From CAVSQX01 sp963730225 (GTDB taxonomy: Bacteria; Planctomycetota; Phycisphaerae; Tepidisphaerales; Tepidisphaeraceae): DNA of 64,000 nt. The position numbers and the translations under genes are program-made. The DNA lies in contig CAVSQX010000002.1 of NCBI GenBank assembly GCA_963730225.1, positions 1 through 64,000 on the forward strand, read 5' to 3'. Under the pieces are notes generated by a model. It did not search any database. It had not been told where the DNA came from and was given only the letters and a program-made list of their open reading frames with translations. Below, one piece after another: positions 36,531 through 46,600 of the stretch (positions are counted from its first letter, which is position 1; the number at the start of each line of letters is the position of its first letter).

Positions 36531-38738
36531 ATGAGGTATCCCCCATCTGTTTTCCGCAAGTGCTTTTTGATAATGCTTTTATCGTTGTCGGTGCTTTGCT
36601 GTCCCAGCGCCGCCGCCACCCCGTCCGCGCCGGCCACGGCCAAATATGACTGGCAGAATGTGCAAATCGTCGGCGGGGGTTTCATAACTGGAGTCGAATT
36701 CAGCGCCAAGGAGCCGAACCTCGTCTACGCCCGCACCGACATCGGCGGGGCCTATCGATGGAGCCAGGGCGATAACCGTTGGATTCCGCTGACGGATCGC
36801 GTTTCGGCCGCCGACTGCAATCTGCTGGGAATCGAAAGCCTCGCGGCTGATCCGATCGATGCGGATCGGGTCTATCTCGCCGCGGGAACCTACACGCAAA
36901 TCTGGGCGGCAAATGGACAGATTCTTCGCTCCACCGATCGTGGAAAGACGTGGCAGCACACACCGATGCCTCTGAAGATGGGCGGCAACGAAGACGGCCG
37001 ATCGATCGGCCCGCGCCTGGCGATCGATCCGCACGAAAACAATCTGCTCTATTTCGGCTCCCGCCACGACGGCTTGTGGACCAGCTCCGATTTTGGCGCG
37101 AGCTGGAAAAAATCCAAAAGCTTACCGCTGCAAGGCCGCGCAGGTGGACTGGGAATCGGTTTTATTCTTTTCGATCCCCGCAACGGATCAGCGGGCCGGC
37201 CGACGCCGATCATTTACGCCGCCAATGAAGACGGCCCTGCCCATCTTCTCCGCAGCACCGACGCCGGGGCAAGCTGGGCTCCGCTGCCACGTCAACCGAA
37301 AAACCTTCTACCCCATCACGCCGCGCTCAGCTCCGACGGAATCCTGTACATCACGTACGGCAACGGCCCCGGTCCCAACGACGTCACGGACGGCGCGGTG
37401 ATGCGCTTCGATCCCGCTTCCGATTCCTGGAGCGATGTTTCGCCCATCCATCCCGGCGACGGTGGATCATCCTTCGGTTTTGCCGGCCTGGCCATCGACG
37501 CCCAGCATCCGGGCACCATCATGGTCAGCACCCTCGATCGCTGGAACGGCGGCGACGATATCTTCCGCAGCACCGACGCCGGCAAAACCTGGAAATCTCT
37601 GGCCGCATTTTCCACACGCGACCCGGGAAATTCGCCCTACATCACCTGGCATCGCCCAACTGCCGCCATCGGCAATTGGATCGGCTCACTCCAGATCGAT
37701 CCGTTCAATTCCGATCACGTTCTCTACGCCACCGGCGCTACCGTCTGGGGCTGCGACAACATCTCGGCCATGGACAACCGCCAGCCAACGCAATGGAAGA
37801 TCGCCGCCACCGGAATAGAGGAAACTTCCGTGCTCGATCTTCTCAGCCCGCCGGTCGGCCCGTATCTGCTCAGCGGCCTGGGCGACATCGGCGGCTTCCG
37901 TCACGATGATCTGACCGTCTCGCCTCCATCGGGGATGTACGACAATCCGATCTTCAGCAACACCGACTGTCTCGACTTCGCCCAGACCGATCCGTCGCAA
38001 GTCGTGCGTGTCGGCTCCGGCGAGCCCGGCAAGCATGGCGCCTACTCCACCGACACCGGCGCTTCCTGGCAGCCCTTCGCCACCGAGCCGCGCAGCGCCG
38101 CCGGCCGCGGCGCCATCGCCGTTTCAGCCGACGGCAAATACTGGGTCTGGGCCCCGCAGGCCTCACCGCCGTTTTTTTCCTTCGATCAGGGGCAGCATTG
38201 GAATCGATGCTCCGGCGGAGACGATGGAATCACCACGATCATTTCCGACCGCGTAAATCCAAGCCGGTTTTACGCCATCGACGGCGCCGAAGGAGCGTTC
38301 TTCATCAGCCGCGACGGCGGCCGATCCTTCGCCGCCGCCGGAATATTGCCCAGGCCATCGAGCAAAATGCGCGCTTCACCGAAATACGAGGGATACATTC
38401 TGATCCCCATCGGCGATCGCGGCCTGGCTCGTTCCGTCAACGGTGGAAAATCATTTTCGCCGCTGCCCGCCGTTCAGCAGGCCGACGCTGTCGGCTTCGG
38501 CAAACCGCAGGAAGGAAAATCCGAGCCGGTGATTTATCTCGCCGGCAAAATCACCGATGTCGCGGGCATCTTCCGCTCCGAAGACAATGGGGCAAACTGG
38601 ATTCGCATCAACGACGAAACGCACCAATACGGCTGGATCGGAGTCATCACGGGCGACCCGAGGTTGTTCGGCCGCGTCTACCTCGGCACCAACGGCCGAG
38701 GAATTGTTTACGGCGATCCGTCGATCAGCGGTAACTGA
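36531..38738 (+). CDS. GH74-type xyloglucanase, secreted
   Basis: 735 residues with a Sec signal (CFLIMLLSLSVLCCPSAA). The body is two seven-bladed propellers with repeated Asp-box/BNR blades (ILRSTDRGKTWQHTP, IFRSTDAGKTWKSLA, FFISRDGGRSFAAAG). It starts YDWQNVQIVGGGFITGVEF and VYARTDIGGAYRW, the GH74 hallmark whose Asp is the catalytic base in characterised enzymes; the second Asp is expected in SNTDCLDFAQTDP. GH74 enzymes cut the beta-1,4-glucan backbone of xyloglucan outside the cell. Unlike the paralogue at 43614 it has no dockerin tail. Confidence 0.88.
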   Translation: MRYPPSVFRKCFLIMLLSLSVLCCPSAAATPSAPATAKYDWQNVQIVGGGFITGVEFSAKEPNLVYARTDIGGAYRWSQGDNRWIPLTDRVSAADCNLLGIESLAADPIDADRVYLAAGTYTQIWAANGQILRSTDRGKTWQHTPMPLKMGGNEDGRSIGPRLAIDPHENNLLYFGSRHDGLWTSSDFGASWKKSKSLPLQGRAGGLGIGFILFDPRNGSAGRPTPIIYAANEDGPAHLLRSTDAGASWAPLPRQPKNLLPHHAALSSDGILYITYGNGPGPNDVTDGAVMRFDPASDSWSDVSPIHPGDGGSSFGFAGLAIDAQHPGTIMVSTLDRWNGGDDIFRSTDAGKTWKSLAAFSTRDPGNSPYITWHRPTAAIGNWIGSLQIDPFNSDHVLYATGATVWGCDNISAMDNRQPTQWKIAATGIEETSVLDLLSPPVGPYLLSGLGDIGGFRHDDLTVSPPSGMYDNPIFSNTDCLDFAQTDPSQVVRVGSGEPGKHGAYSTDTGASWQPFATEPRSAAGRGAIAVSADGKYWVWAPQASPPFFSFDQGQHWNRCSGGDDGITTIISDRVNPSRFYAIDGAEGAFFISRDGGRSFAAAGILPRPSSKMRASPKYEGYILIPIGDRGLARSVNGGKSFSPLPAVQQADAVGFGKPQEGKSEPVIYLAGKITDVAGIFRSEDNGANWIRINDETHQYGWIGVITGDPRLFGRVYLGTNGRGIVYGDPSISGN

Positions 38739-38864
38739 GAAATCGCGATGCATTTTCCCCTCTCCCGGGTTGCCGGGCCAGGGAGCGATACCTTTCGGAA
38801 GCGCCCAAAAACGCCCTCAAACAGGATACAATGACTGGGGATCGATTGGAGGCTCGCGTATTTT

Positions 38865-39170
38865 ATGGCCGTCGTCGAACGACAACTCGTGAAGAACATC
38901 AAGTCCGTCGCGCCGGAACTGCTCGCCGGCGATCTGATCCTGCCGGGACACGCCCTGTTTGGCGTCATCTGGATCAACCCCGAACGACTCAGCGGTGCGC
39001 CTTGTTTCTACGGCACTCGCGTGCCGATAAAAAATCTGTTCGATTACATCAAGGGGGGCCATTCGCTGGGTGATTTCCTCGAGGGGTTTCCCGGCGTCAC
39101 TCACGAGCAGGCAATCGCGGTCCTCGAATTGGCGCAATCGGGCCTGCTCGCGGAGCTGCCCAAGCCATGA
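38865..39170 (+). CDS. DUF433 antitoxin-like protein
   Basis: 101 residues. The DUF433 core is clear: WINPERLSGAPCFYGTRVP, DYIKGGHSLGDFLEGFPGV and THEQAIAVLELAQSG, a small helix-turn-helix fold found in antitoxins paired with DUF5615 PIN-like toxins. The stop overlaps the toxin start (ATGA), the usual layout. The cognate toxin gene here carries a premature stop. Confidence 0.85.
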   Translation: MAVVERQLVKNIKSVAPELLAGDLILPGHALFGVIWINPERLSGAPCFYGTRVPIKNLFDYIKGGHSLGDFLEGFPGVTHEQAIAVLELAQSGLLAELPKP

Positions 39171-39454
39171 GGATTCTCCTCGATCACTGCGTGGACTGGC
39201 GTCTCAATCGCCTGTAGCCAACGCATGATGTAAAAAGCGCGCAGGAAATGGGCTGGGACGCATTGAAGAATGGAAAACTCATCGCCGCCGCGGCGCCGCT
39301 GTTCGACGTAATTTTGACTGTCGACCAGAACCTCAAGCACCAGCAGAACATTCAATCACTGCCAATCGCGATTGTTGTTTTGATCGCTTCATCCAATCGG
39401 ATCAGCGACCTTCGACAACTTCTTCCTGCGGTTGAACGCTGCCTCTTTCGTTGA
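39167..39454 (+). pseudogene. DUF5615 PIN-like toxin, interrupted by an amber codon
   Basis: Starting at the ATG overlapping the antitoxin stop, the frame reads MRILLDHCVDWRLNRL, the normal DUF5615 opening with its first acidic residue, then TAG at 39215-39217, then PTHDVKSAQEMGWDALKNGK and on to a normal end, with FDVILTVDQNLKHQQN in place. A Leu codon is expected where TAG stands, so one or two base changes inactivated the toxin. The restored length is 95 residues. Confidence 0.82.
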
Positions 39455-39582
39455 AATCCGGCGCTTTCATCGAGGTCGACGGTTCGCAAAATATTACCGT
39501 CATCGCTCCCGGACGGGCTTGAGCTAAGTACGGTTCCGTCGGACCGACTTGCACTTGAGCCGAAGCGTCGGAACATGAGAGA

Positions 39583-40650
39583 TCATCGTTTCGGCGGCGC
39601 CGTCGATTCCCGCACGATCAGCGATTCCTTCAACATCACTTTTCTCGTCGGCGTCGGCGTGGGTGAATTCATCTCCGCCAGCAGCAACTCCGCCGCCGCG
39701 CGGCCCATCGGCACCGAAGGGACATCCACGGCGGTGATCGACGGCACCGAAACGGCCAGCACGCGCTCGTTGTTGAAACAGACCAGACTGAAATCATTCG
39801 GCACCGACATTCCCAGATCGTGGGCCGTGCGCAGCAGCGACAACGCGCCAAAGTGCGAATACGCCAGCACCGCCGTCGCGCGGCCGGCGATCACGGCCTG
39901 GCGCAAAAACGGCTCGTAGTAGGAATCCCACGGCACTTCCGCCGGCAGCGGTGGAAGCTCCAGGGGCGGAACCGCGAAGTTCATTTCCGCGGCGGATTCA
40001 GCAAACGCTTCCCTCCGGGCAAAAACGCTCAAGTGTGCGGCGTTCACCGAAGGATGATCCAGATACGCGATCCGCCGATGGCCAAGGCCGACCAGATGTT
40101 CCAGCGATTGGCGGGTTCCGTCGGCGTCGTCGGGAAGCACCTGTAATCCGCCGGGACCGACGACGCCGTCGATGCTGACATAGGGAATTCCGCTCTGTTC
40201 AAGCCCGGCCAAATCTTCTAGCCGGCTGGGCGACACCGTCAGAATTCCATCCACTCGCAGCGGCGGAAGATCGAACGGCCCGTGCCGCGGCGTCATGAAC
40301 TGCATGCAGATTTCATATCCGTTTTTGTCCAGCTCTTTCGCCAGCGCACCGACCGCTTCTTCGATCGGCCCGACGCGATCGGACCAGAATTCGCCCAGTC
40401 CGAGGACGGCGACCAATTTGGTTTTGTTGATCGCCAGATTTCTCGCCGCGATGTTGGGCCGATAGTTCAGCTCGCGCGCGACTTTCAAAATGCGGGCCCG
40501 CACCGCCGGTGAAACGGAGAATCGTCCGTGCTGCGAGTTGTTGAGCACCCGGCTGACGGTGGATTGGCTCACGGCGCATCGCCGGGCGACATCCATCAAA
40601 CTACCCGAGCCCTTGGACATGACTCGCCGAATTATATCAATTTCTGCCAT
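39583..40650 (-). CDS. LacI-family transcriptional regulator
   Basis: 355 residues. The N-terminal helix-turn-helix reads SLMDVARRCAVSQSTVSRVL, then RPNIAARNLA hinge region, and a periplasmic-binding-like sensor domain with VDGILTVSP, GHRRIAYLDHPSV and VPSITAVDVPSVPMGRAA. It is in the same orientation as the downstream reading GH31 genes and lies 27 bases from the GH31-PA14 gene end. It may recognise the GCAARCGYTTGC sites. The ligand is unknown, perhaps a xyloglucan oligosaccharide. Confidence 0.9.
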   Translation of the reverse strand: MAEIDIIRRVMSKGSGSLMDVARRCAVSQSTVSRVLNNSQHGRFSVSPAVRARILKVARELNYRPNIAARNLAINKTKLVAVLGLGEFWSDRVGPIEEAVGALAKELDKNGYEICMQFMTPRHGPFDLPPLRVDGILTVSPSRLEDLAGLEQSGIPYVSIDGVVGPGGLQVLPDDADGTRQSLEHLVGLGHRRIAYLDHPSVNAAHLSVFARREAFAESAAEMNFAVPPLELPPLPAEVPWDSYYEPFLRQAVIAGRATAVLAYSHFGALSLLRTAHDLGMSVPNDFSLVCFNNERVLAVSVPSITAVDVPSVPMGRAAAELLLAEMNSPTPTPTRKVMLKESLIVRESTAPPKR

Positions 40651-40677
40651 TGGCTGTTGCCTATTCTGCCGCGCGGC

Positions 40678-43512
40678 TCAAAAGCGCAAGCGGGCCGCAT
40701 CGCCGTCATATTCCACCGATCTTGCCGACTGCGGATCGAAACTGAAAGGAATCGGATGCTCGGGCGCGACGATCACGATGTTGAATGTCCGCCGATTCGG
40801 CATCCCGGCGTAGCCTCCCTGTTGCCGGCCGATCGTCAGGGTGCGGCTTGCCTGGTTCCAATCGAATTCGATGGTCGAGTAGTTTCCGCGCTCGTATTGG
40901 TAGCTGACGCCATCATCTTCGTACAACCTGAAATGCCCATCGGCCCCGGTGTAAACCAGCAGCGTGATCGGATCGGCCGGTTTCTCGGTCGTGTACTGTA
41001 ATTCAGGCCCCATCGGAATGATCGAGCCGGCCCGCACAAACAGCGGCATCGCATCCAGCGGCGCAGGTGCATCGATGCTCTGCCCGCCGGAAATTTTCTG
41101 TCCGGTCCAGAAATCGTACCAATCGCTTCGGGCCGGCAGATAAACCGATCGACTGCGCGCCTTGAATTCGGTCACCGGGCAGACCAGAAACACGGGGCCG
41201 AAGAGATATTGATCGGCGATTTCCCGGGCCGTGGAATCGTCCGCAAAATCCATCACCAGCGGCCGCATCATCGTGCCGCCGTGCTGCGTGACATCGCCGG
41301 CCAGCGAATAAACGTACGGCAGCAGCCGATAGCGCAACCGATCGAATTTCAGTTGTGCCCGATACGCCGGGCTGTCGTCGCCGCCGAACTCCCACATTTC
41401 CCGATGCGGAAATTCTCCGTGCACGCGCAGCAGCGGACAGAATGCGCCGAATTCAAACCAGCGCGTGCACAGCTCGCGCCATTCCTCGACATCGTCGGGA
41501 TTGGGGCTTCTGGCGGAAAACCGCCACGGCACCGAGAACCCGCCGACATCCATCGTCCAGTACGGAACCCCCGAAGCGCAGAAGCTCAACCCCGCGGCGA
41601 TTTGTTTTTTCATCGCGGTCCACGTCGAGGACGTGTCTCCCGACCACGATGATTCCGCGTACCGCTGCTGCGAAGCAAAACCCGAGCGCGTGAGAATGAA
41701 GACACGCTGATCCGGCGACGCGGCTCGCTGGTTATCGTAAAAAGTTTTGCCCATCATGATCGAATACGCATTGAGCACCTTGCTTCCCGGCCCCAGCGCG
41801 GTCGGATTCACGTGGCTGATCTGCCCCTGGAGCGTCGGCGTCGGGAGCAAATCCGGCTCGGTGGCGTCGAGCCACCACGCATCAATTCCCTTGTCAAACA
41901 GCGCCGGCTTCACCTGCGCCCAGAACAAATCCCGCGCGGCCGGATTGAACGCATCGAAAAACGTGTACGGATACCCCAGCCAATCGCGCACGCCCTCGGC
42001 CAGGTTTTCCGGATACAGAAAACCACTCGCTTTCATCGCATCGAAATTTTTCGTGCCGGTGTAGAATTTCCCCCACACCGAAATCATCACGTGCGCGTGG
42101 GCCGTATGAATCGCATCGATCCACCCCTGCGGATCAGGAAAACGTTGGCGGTCGAACTCGTGCGATCCCCACGCATCTTCGGGCCAGTAGAACCAGTCCT
42201 GCACGATGTTGTCGAATGGAATCTGCCGCGAGCGAAACCCCTGAATCACGTCCAGACTTTGCTGGGATGTTTCGTAACGCTGGCGGGATTGCCACAAACC
42301 AAACGCCCAGATCGGCATCATCGGCACCGGCCCGGTCAGTTGCCGATAGCCGGCGATCACGTCGTCGGGGTTGTTGCCGTACACGAAGTAGTAATCGATT
42401 CCATCGCCGACCTGCGACCAAAGCGAAGTCGAATCGTCGGCGGCGGGGGCGGCGGCGGGGGGCTTGCAAAACATCTGCACTACCGTTCCCTGCTGTATCG
42501 TCCATTCCACTTTCAGCGGATATCGCCGGCCCGCCTCCATCGATATTTTTGCGATGTCCAGCCACGGCAGCCATCCCTGCCGCCAGTGATCGATCACCAG
42601 CTTCCCGTCGATCCAGACTTTTATTCCCCCGTTGGAAAAGGTTCGAAACAGGTGCGGCCCGGTGCGGTCGGCGACAAAATTTCCCTCCCACCGCACGCTT
42701 CCGTCGGCACGGCGAACGCCGGTGAACGGATTGCTCGGTGCGCTGGTCGGCACGCCGTTCACCTGCGGGCGCAGATCGATGTTGATCTCATCTTCGCTGC
42801 GACGGGAAATCGGGTTGAAAAAATTCTCGTCGGAAAAATAGGTCGCGGTGAGATTCTCGGCGTGCATCGGCTCCCACGGCCGAAGATCACCGAACCGGCT
42901 GTACGATGGATTGTCCCACAGAATTCCGTAGCCGCGGTTGGAGAGCAGAAACGGAATGATGATCGTGCCGTTGTGTTGCCACAAATCCAGGTCGAAGCCT
43001 TTGATGTCGGTTAGCCCCAGTTGATTCTCGCCCAAGCCGTACAGTGATTCGCCCTCGGCGGATTTCCATCGCTGCTGCACGTGAAAAGTTTGCTCGCCCT
43101 GCACCACATCCGGCCAGAGTGTGCGATCGGCCTCGGCGAGAATCACGTGGCCGCCGCGATCGAGAAACCTAACGGCACCGTTGAGCAAATTCACCCTGGC
43201 CGACAGGGCGGCGGTGCTCAGCATCAATTCATGGTCGCTGGATTTTTCGCAGGTGAATTTCACCGGTTTCTGCGGAAGCACGATCAAGCTGGCGGGTGAG
43301 GAATTCGCATCCTTGGAATACCGCACTCGGATGATCCGCTCGCCGCAGACTTGCAGTCGCAGCCAATCGGCGCCGATCGCCACGACGACGCTGTCGGAAT
43401 CTTGGGTGAAAGGCGGATTCTGATTCGCTTGCCGGTTTGTCTGGGCGTCATGGCACCCGGCCAGCAGGCAGCAAATCGCGACCAAAGCGATTGTTAGCTT
43501 CAGAAATCTCAT
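40678..43512 (-). CDS. Lipoprotein GH31 alpha-xylosidase with inserted PA14 domain
   Basis: 944 residues. Lipoprotein signal ending LLAGC anchors it to a membrane. The GH31 N-terminal sandwich (GESLYGLGENQLG) is interrupted by a PA14 domain about residues 260-360 (RWEGNFVADRTGPHLFRTF, GIKVWIDGKLVIDHW). The catalytic barrel follows, with nucleophile Asp in GIDAWWLDATEPDLLP and acid/base Asp in SSWSGDTSSTW. This architecture matches Cellvibrio japonicus CjXyl31A, an alpha-xylosidase for long xyloglucan oligosaccharides. It is divergent from the second GH74 gene with a LacI-type site between. Confidence 0.9.
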   Translation of the reverse strand: MRFLKLTIALVAICCLLAGCHDAQTNRQANQNPPFTQDSDSVVVAIGADWLRLQVCGERIIRVRYSKDANSSPASLIVLPQKPVKFTCEKSSDHELMLSTAALSARVNLLNGAVRFLDRGGHVILAEADRTLWPDVVQGEQTFHVQQRWKSAEGESLYGLGENQLGLTDIKGFDLDLWQHNGTIIIPFLLSNRGYGILWDNPSYSRFGDLRPWEPMHAENLTATYFSDENFFNPISRRSEDEINIDLRPQVNGVPTSAPSNPFTGVRRADGSVRWEGNFVADRTGPHLFRTFSNGGIKVWIDGKLVIDHWRQGWLPWLDIAKISMEAGRRYPLKVEWTIQQGTVVQMFCKPPAAAPAADDSTSLWSQVGDGIDYYFVYGNNPDDVIAGYRQLTGPVPMMPIWAFGLWQSRQRYETSQQSLDVIQGFRSRQIPFDNIVQDWFYWPEDAWGSHEFDRQRFPDPQGWIDAIHTAHAHVMISVWGKFYTGTKNFDAMKASGFLYPENLAEGVRDWLGYPYTFFDAFNPAARDLFWAQVKPALFDKGIDAWWLDATEPDLLPTPTLQGQISHVNPTALGPGSKVLNAYSIMMGKTFYDNQRAASPDQRVFILTRSGFASQQRYAESSWSGDTSSTWTAMKKQIAAGLSFCASGVPYWTMDVGGFSVPWRFSARSPNPDDVEEWRELCTRWFEFGAFCPLLRVHGEFPHREMWEFGGDDSPAYRAQLKFDRLRYRLLPYVYSLAGDVTQHGGTMMRPLVMDFADDSTAREIADQYLFGPVFLVCPVTEFKARSRSVYLPARSDWYDFWTGQKISGGQSIDAPAPLDAMPLFVRAGSIIPMGPELQYTTEKPADPITLLVYTGADGHFRLYEDDGVSYQYERGNYSTIEFDWNQASRTLTIGRQQGGYAGMPNRRTFNIVIVAPEHPIPFSFDPQSARSVEYDGDAARLRF

Positions 43513-43530
43513 TTCCGTCCTACCATATCA

Positions 43531-43542
43531 GAAAACGCTTGC
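43531..43542. promoter_or_regulatory. Candidate LacI-family operator
   Basis: GAAAACGCTTGC, one mismatch from GCAARCGYTTGC, in the 101-base divergent spacer between the GH31-PA14 gene and the GH74-dockerin gene, so it could control both. Confidence 0.5.
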
Positions 43543-43613
43543 TGAATCGTGGGGACTTGCTAAACTCGATGGCTCGCGGGCGGGCGGCCCATTTGTTCTG
43601 CGGAGGATGAGTT

Positions 43614-46600
43614 ATGCGGCCTTCGTGTCGGCACGGCGTCATCGCCCGGCGGGATTCTCGTCTCCGCAGCGCCACCGAACCGCTCGAACGCCGCCTGCTG
43701 CTCTCGGCGGCTTCCTACATCTGGCAGAACGTCAACATCGGGGCCGGCGGGTTCGTCGACGGGATTTTTTACAGCCCGACCCAGCAAAATGTCATCTACG
43801 CCCGCACCGACATCGGCGGGCTGTACAAAACCACCAACGACGGAACCACCTGGCAGGAGCTTCTGGATTTCGTCGGGAACAACGCCGCCACTTCCGGCAA
43901 CGGCACGCAGCAACAGGAAATCGGCGTGCTCAGCTTTGCCATCGATCCGGAAAATCCGAACAATCTTTTTGCCGACGTTGGCCAATACAGCGGCACCGAC
44001 GGCGATGTTCTGTATTCCACCAATGCCGGCGCAACGTGGAACGCCACGCCGCTGAGTTTCTACGTCGGCGGAAATTCCAACGGCCGCGGCGACGGCGAGC
44101 AGATTGCCGTCGATCCCAACGACAGCAACATCATCTTTCTCGGCTCCAACACCAACGGCCTGTGGGAAAGCACCAACGCGGGCCAATCCTTCACGCAGAT
44201 TACCGGCGGCAGCACCGGGCTGACCAGCACGATGAGCACAACGTTTGTTCTCTTCGATCCCACCAGCGGCACGCCGGGCAGCCCGAGTCAGCGAATTTAC
44301 CTGGGCATCGATTCCACCGGCAGCTCCAGCGGAACCAATCTTTATCTTTCCACCAACGGCGGATCCATCTGGACCAAAACCACCGGCACCGGCACGCTTC
44401 CCAGCAAATGGATTCCCGGCCACGCGGTGCTTTCCGGCGGATATCTTTACCTCGGTTACGCCAACGCCGAAGCCCCGACCGGCAGCATCACCACCGGCGG
44501 CGTCTTCCGTTACACGCCCGGCACGTCGGCCACCAACGGCGCGTGGGCCAACATCTCGCCGCAAACTCCCGGCGGAAGCAATCCGAGCTTCGGCTACGAC
44601 GCCGTCGCCGCCGATCCGGAAAACCCCAACACCGTTGTCGTCACCTCCTTCGATCGCTATTCCGGGCCCGATCAAATCTGGCGTACCACCAACGCCAACG
44701 CCGCCACGCCAACCTGGACCGCGCTCTACAGCACCGCCGTGCGCAAAACAGCGGGTTCGGTGGGTTTGATCCAACTCGAAATACATCCAATGCCCCGTGG
44801 ATCGCCGCGTTCGGCGACGGCATCGGCAACTGGGCGGCGACCGTGGCGATCAATCCGTTCAACTCGGCGCAGATCATGTACGGCACCGGCCAGGGAATCT
44901 GGGCGACCAACAGCGGAACCAGTTCCACCACGCTGACGGCCGCCAACAGTTGGTATTTCCCCGACAACGGAATCGAATTCACGGCAGCGCTGAAAATCGT
45001 CGCCCCGCAATCCGGAATTCCGCTGTTCAGCGCGCTGGGCGACATCAACGGATTTGCCCACACGACGCTCACCTCTTCGCCCGCGGCCGGCGGCATCGAA
45101 GGCACCATCACCAACGGCGGGCTGGGCACGCTCAACAGCGTCGACTTCGCGCAGAGCAATCCCAACTTCGAAGCCGTCGTCGGTCAAAACGGCACCGGCG
45201 GCGCCTACACCACCAACGACGGCGCAACCTGGACCGCTTTCCCCGCCGATGCCGGCTCGGCCCTGGGCGGCAGTGTCGCCATCGCCGCGGATGCATCCGC
45301 GATTCTCTGGGCTCCGTCGGGGCAGACTCCGTTTTACTCTGCCAATGACGGCACAACCTGGACCGCCTCCACAATGCCCGCCGGCACGCTCACCGGCGGA
45401 ACCGTCGTCGCCGATCGAGTGAACCCGCTGAAATTTTACTACTGGACCGAAAACTCCTCCGACAATTCCTGGCAGCTCTACATCAGCACCGACGGCGGGC
45501 ACACGTTCGCCGCCGACGGCGCGGCACTGGGTATCGGCAACGCCACGCTCATCGCCAACCCAAGCGTCGAGGGCGATCTTTGGCTCTCCACGTACATCGG
45601 CCTGTACCACTCCACCAACAGCGGATCGAGCTTCTCCCAGAACAGCGTGATCGCCTACAACGCTGTTTCGTCGGTGGCGCTGGGCGCGCCTGCGCCGGGC
45701 AAAACCTATCCGGCCCTGTACATCTACGGCGACATCAGCAATTTCATGGGTGTCTATCGCTCCGACGACCAGGGCAGCACCTGGACGCTGCTCAACGATG
45801 TGTCGCATCAGTGGGGCGGCCTGATCGACACGATGGCCGCCGATCCAAACATCTTCGGCCGCGTCTACCTCGGCATCAACGGCCGCGGAATCATCATGGG
45901 CAATCCGGCCAATCTGCTGCCCGCGGGCTGGTCCGATGCCGACATCAACACGCCGGGAAATCCGGGATGGTCCACCGATTCCACAACGCTCTCCACCGGC
46001 ACAACCGTCAACCAGTGGATCGTCGACGGCGGCGGGGCGGGCATCGGCGGAACCAGCGATCAATTCAATTTCGCTTACGACACCGTCAGCGGAAATTACG
46101 TTGTCTCCGCGGAATTGAATTCACTGGACAACGCCGGCGCCGGCACGCCGCAGGCCGGTGTGATGTTCCGATCTTCGACCGACGCCAACGATCCCTTCGC
46201 CGCTCTGGTGCAAACCACCGCCGGGCAATTGCTGTTTGAATATCGAACCACCACCGGCGGCACCGTGACAACGACTTCGCTTTCCAGCGTGCCGATCGGC
46301 TCGGAATTCGTCGAGATCGCCCGCAGCGGAGATTCCTTCAGCGCACTGTACAGCTCCGACGGAATTCACTGGAGCCAACTCGGAACGGCCATCACGATTT
46401 CCGCGATGCCCACCCTCGCCGACGCCGGCCTGGCCGTGACGGCCAATTACAATCCGCAGCTTTCCGCCGCCGTCTTCAGCAACGTCACGCTGGTTCCAAC
46501 GAGTTTCAGCGACACATCGGGAACCAATACGTACGCCATCGATCTGAATGCATCCAACACCTGGCAACTTCAGATTTTCGTCAACACTCCCGCGACCGGC

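Noticed and set aside
44740..44770. Programmed ribosomal frameshift in the GH74 gene
   Set aside because: There is no convincing slippery heptamer with a downstream structure, and other genes in the window show similar single-base breaks, so indel or error is simpler.
43560..44786. 408-codon open frame antisense to the first half of the GH74-dockerin gene
   Set aside because: The opposite strand has the GH74 opening and LEPR-XLL leader; the antisense frame is Gly/Ala/Val-rich without motifs.
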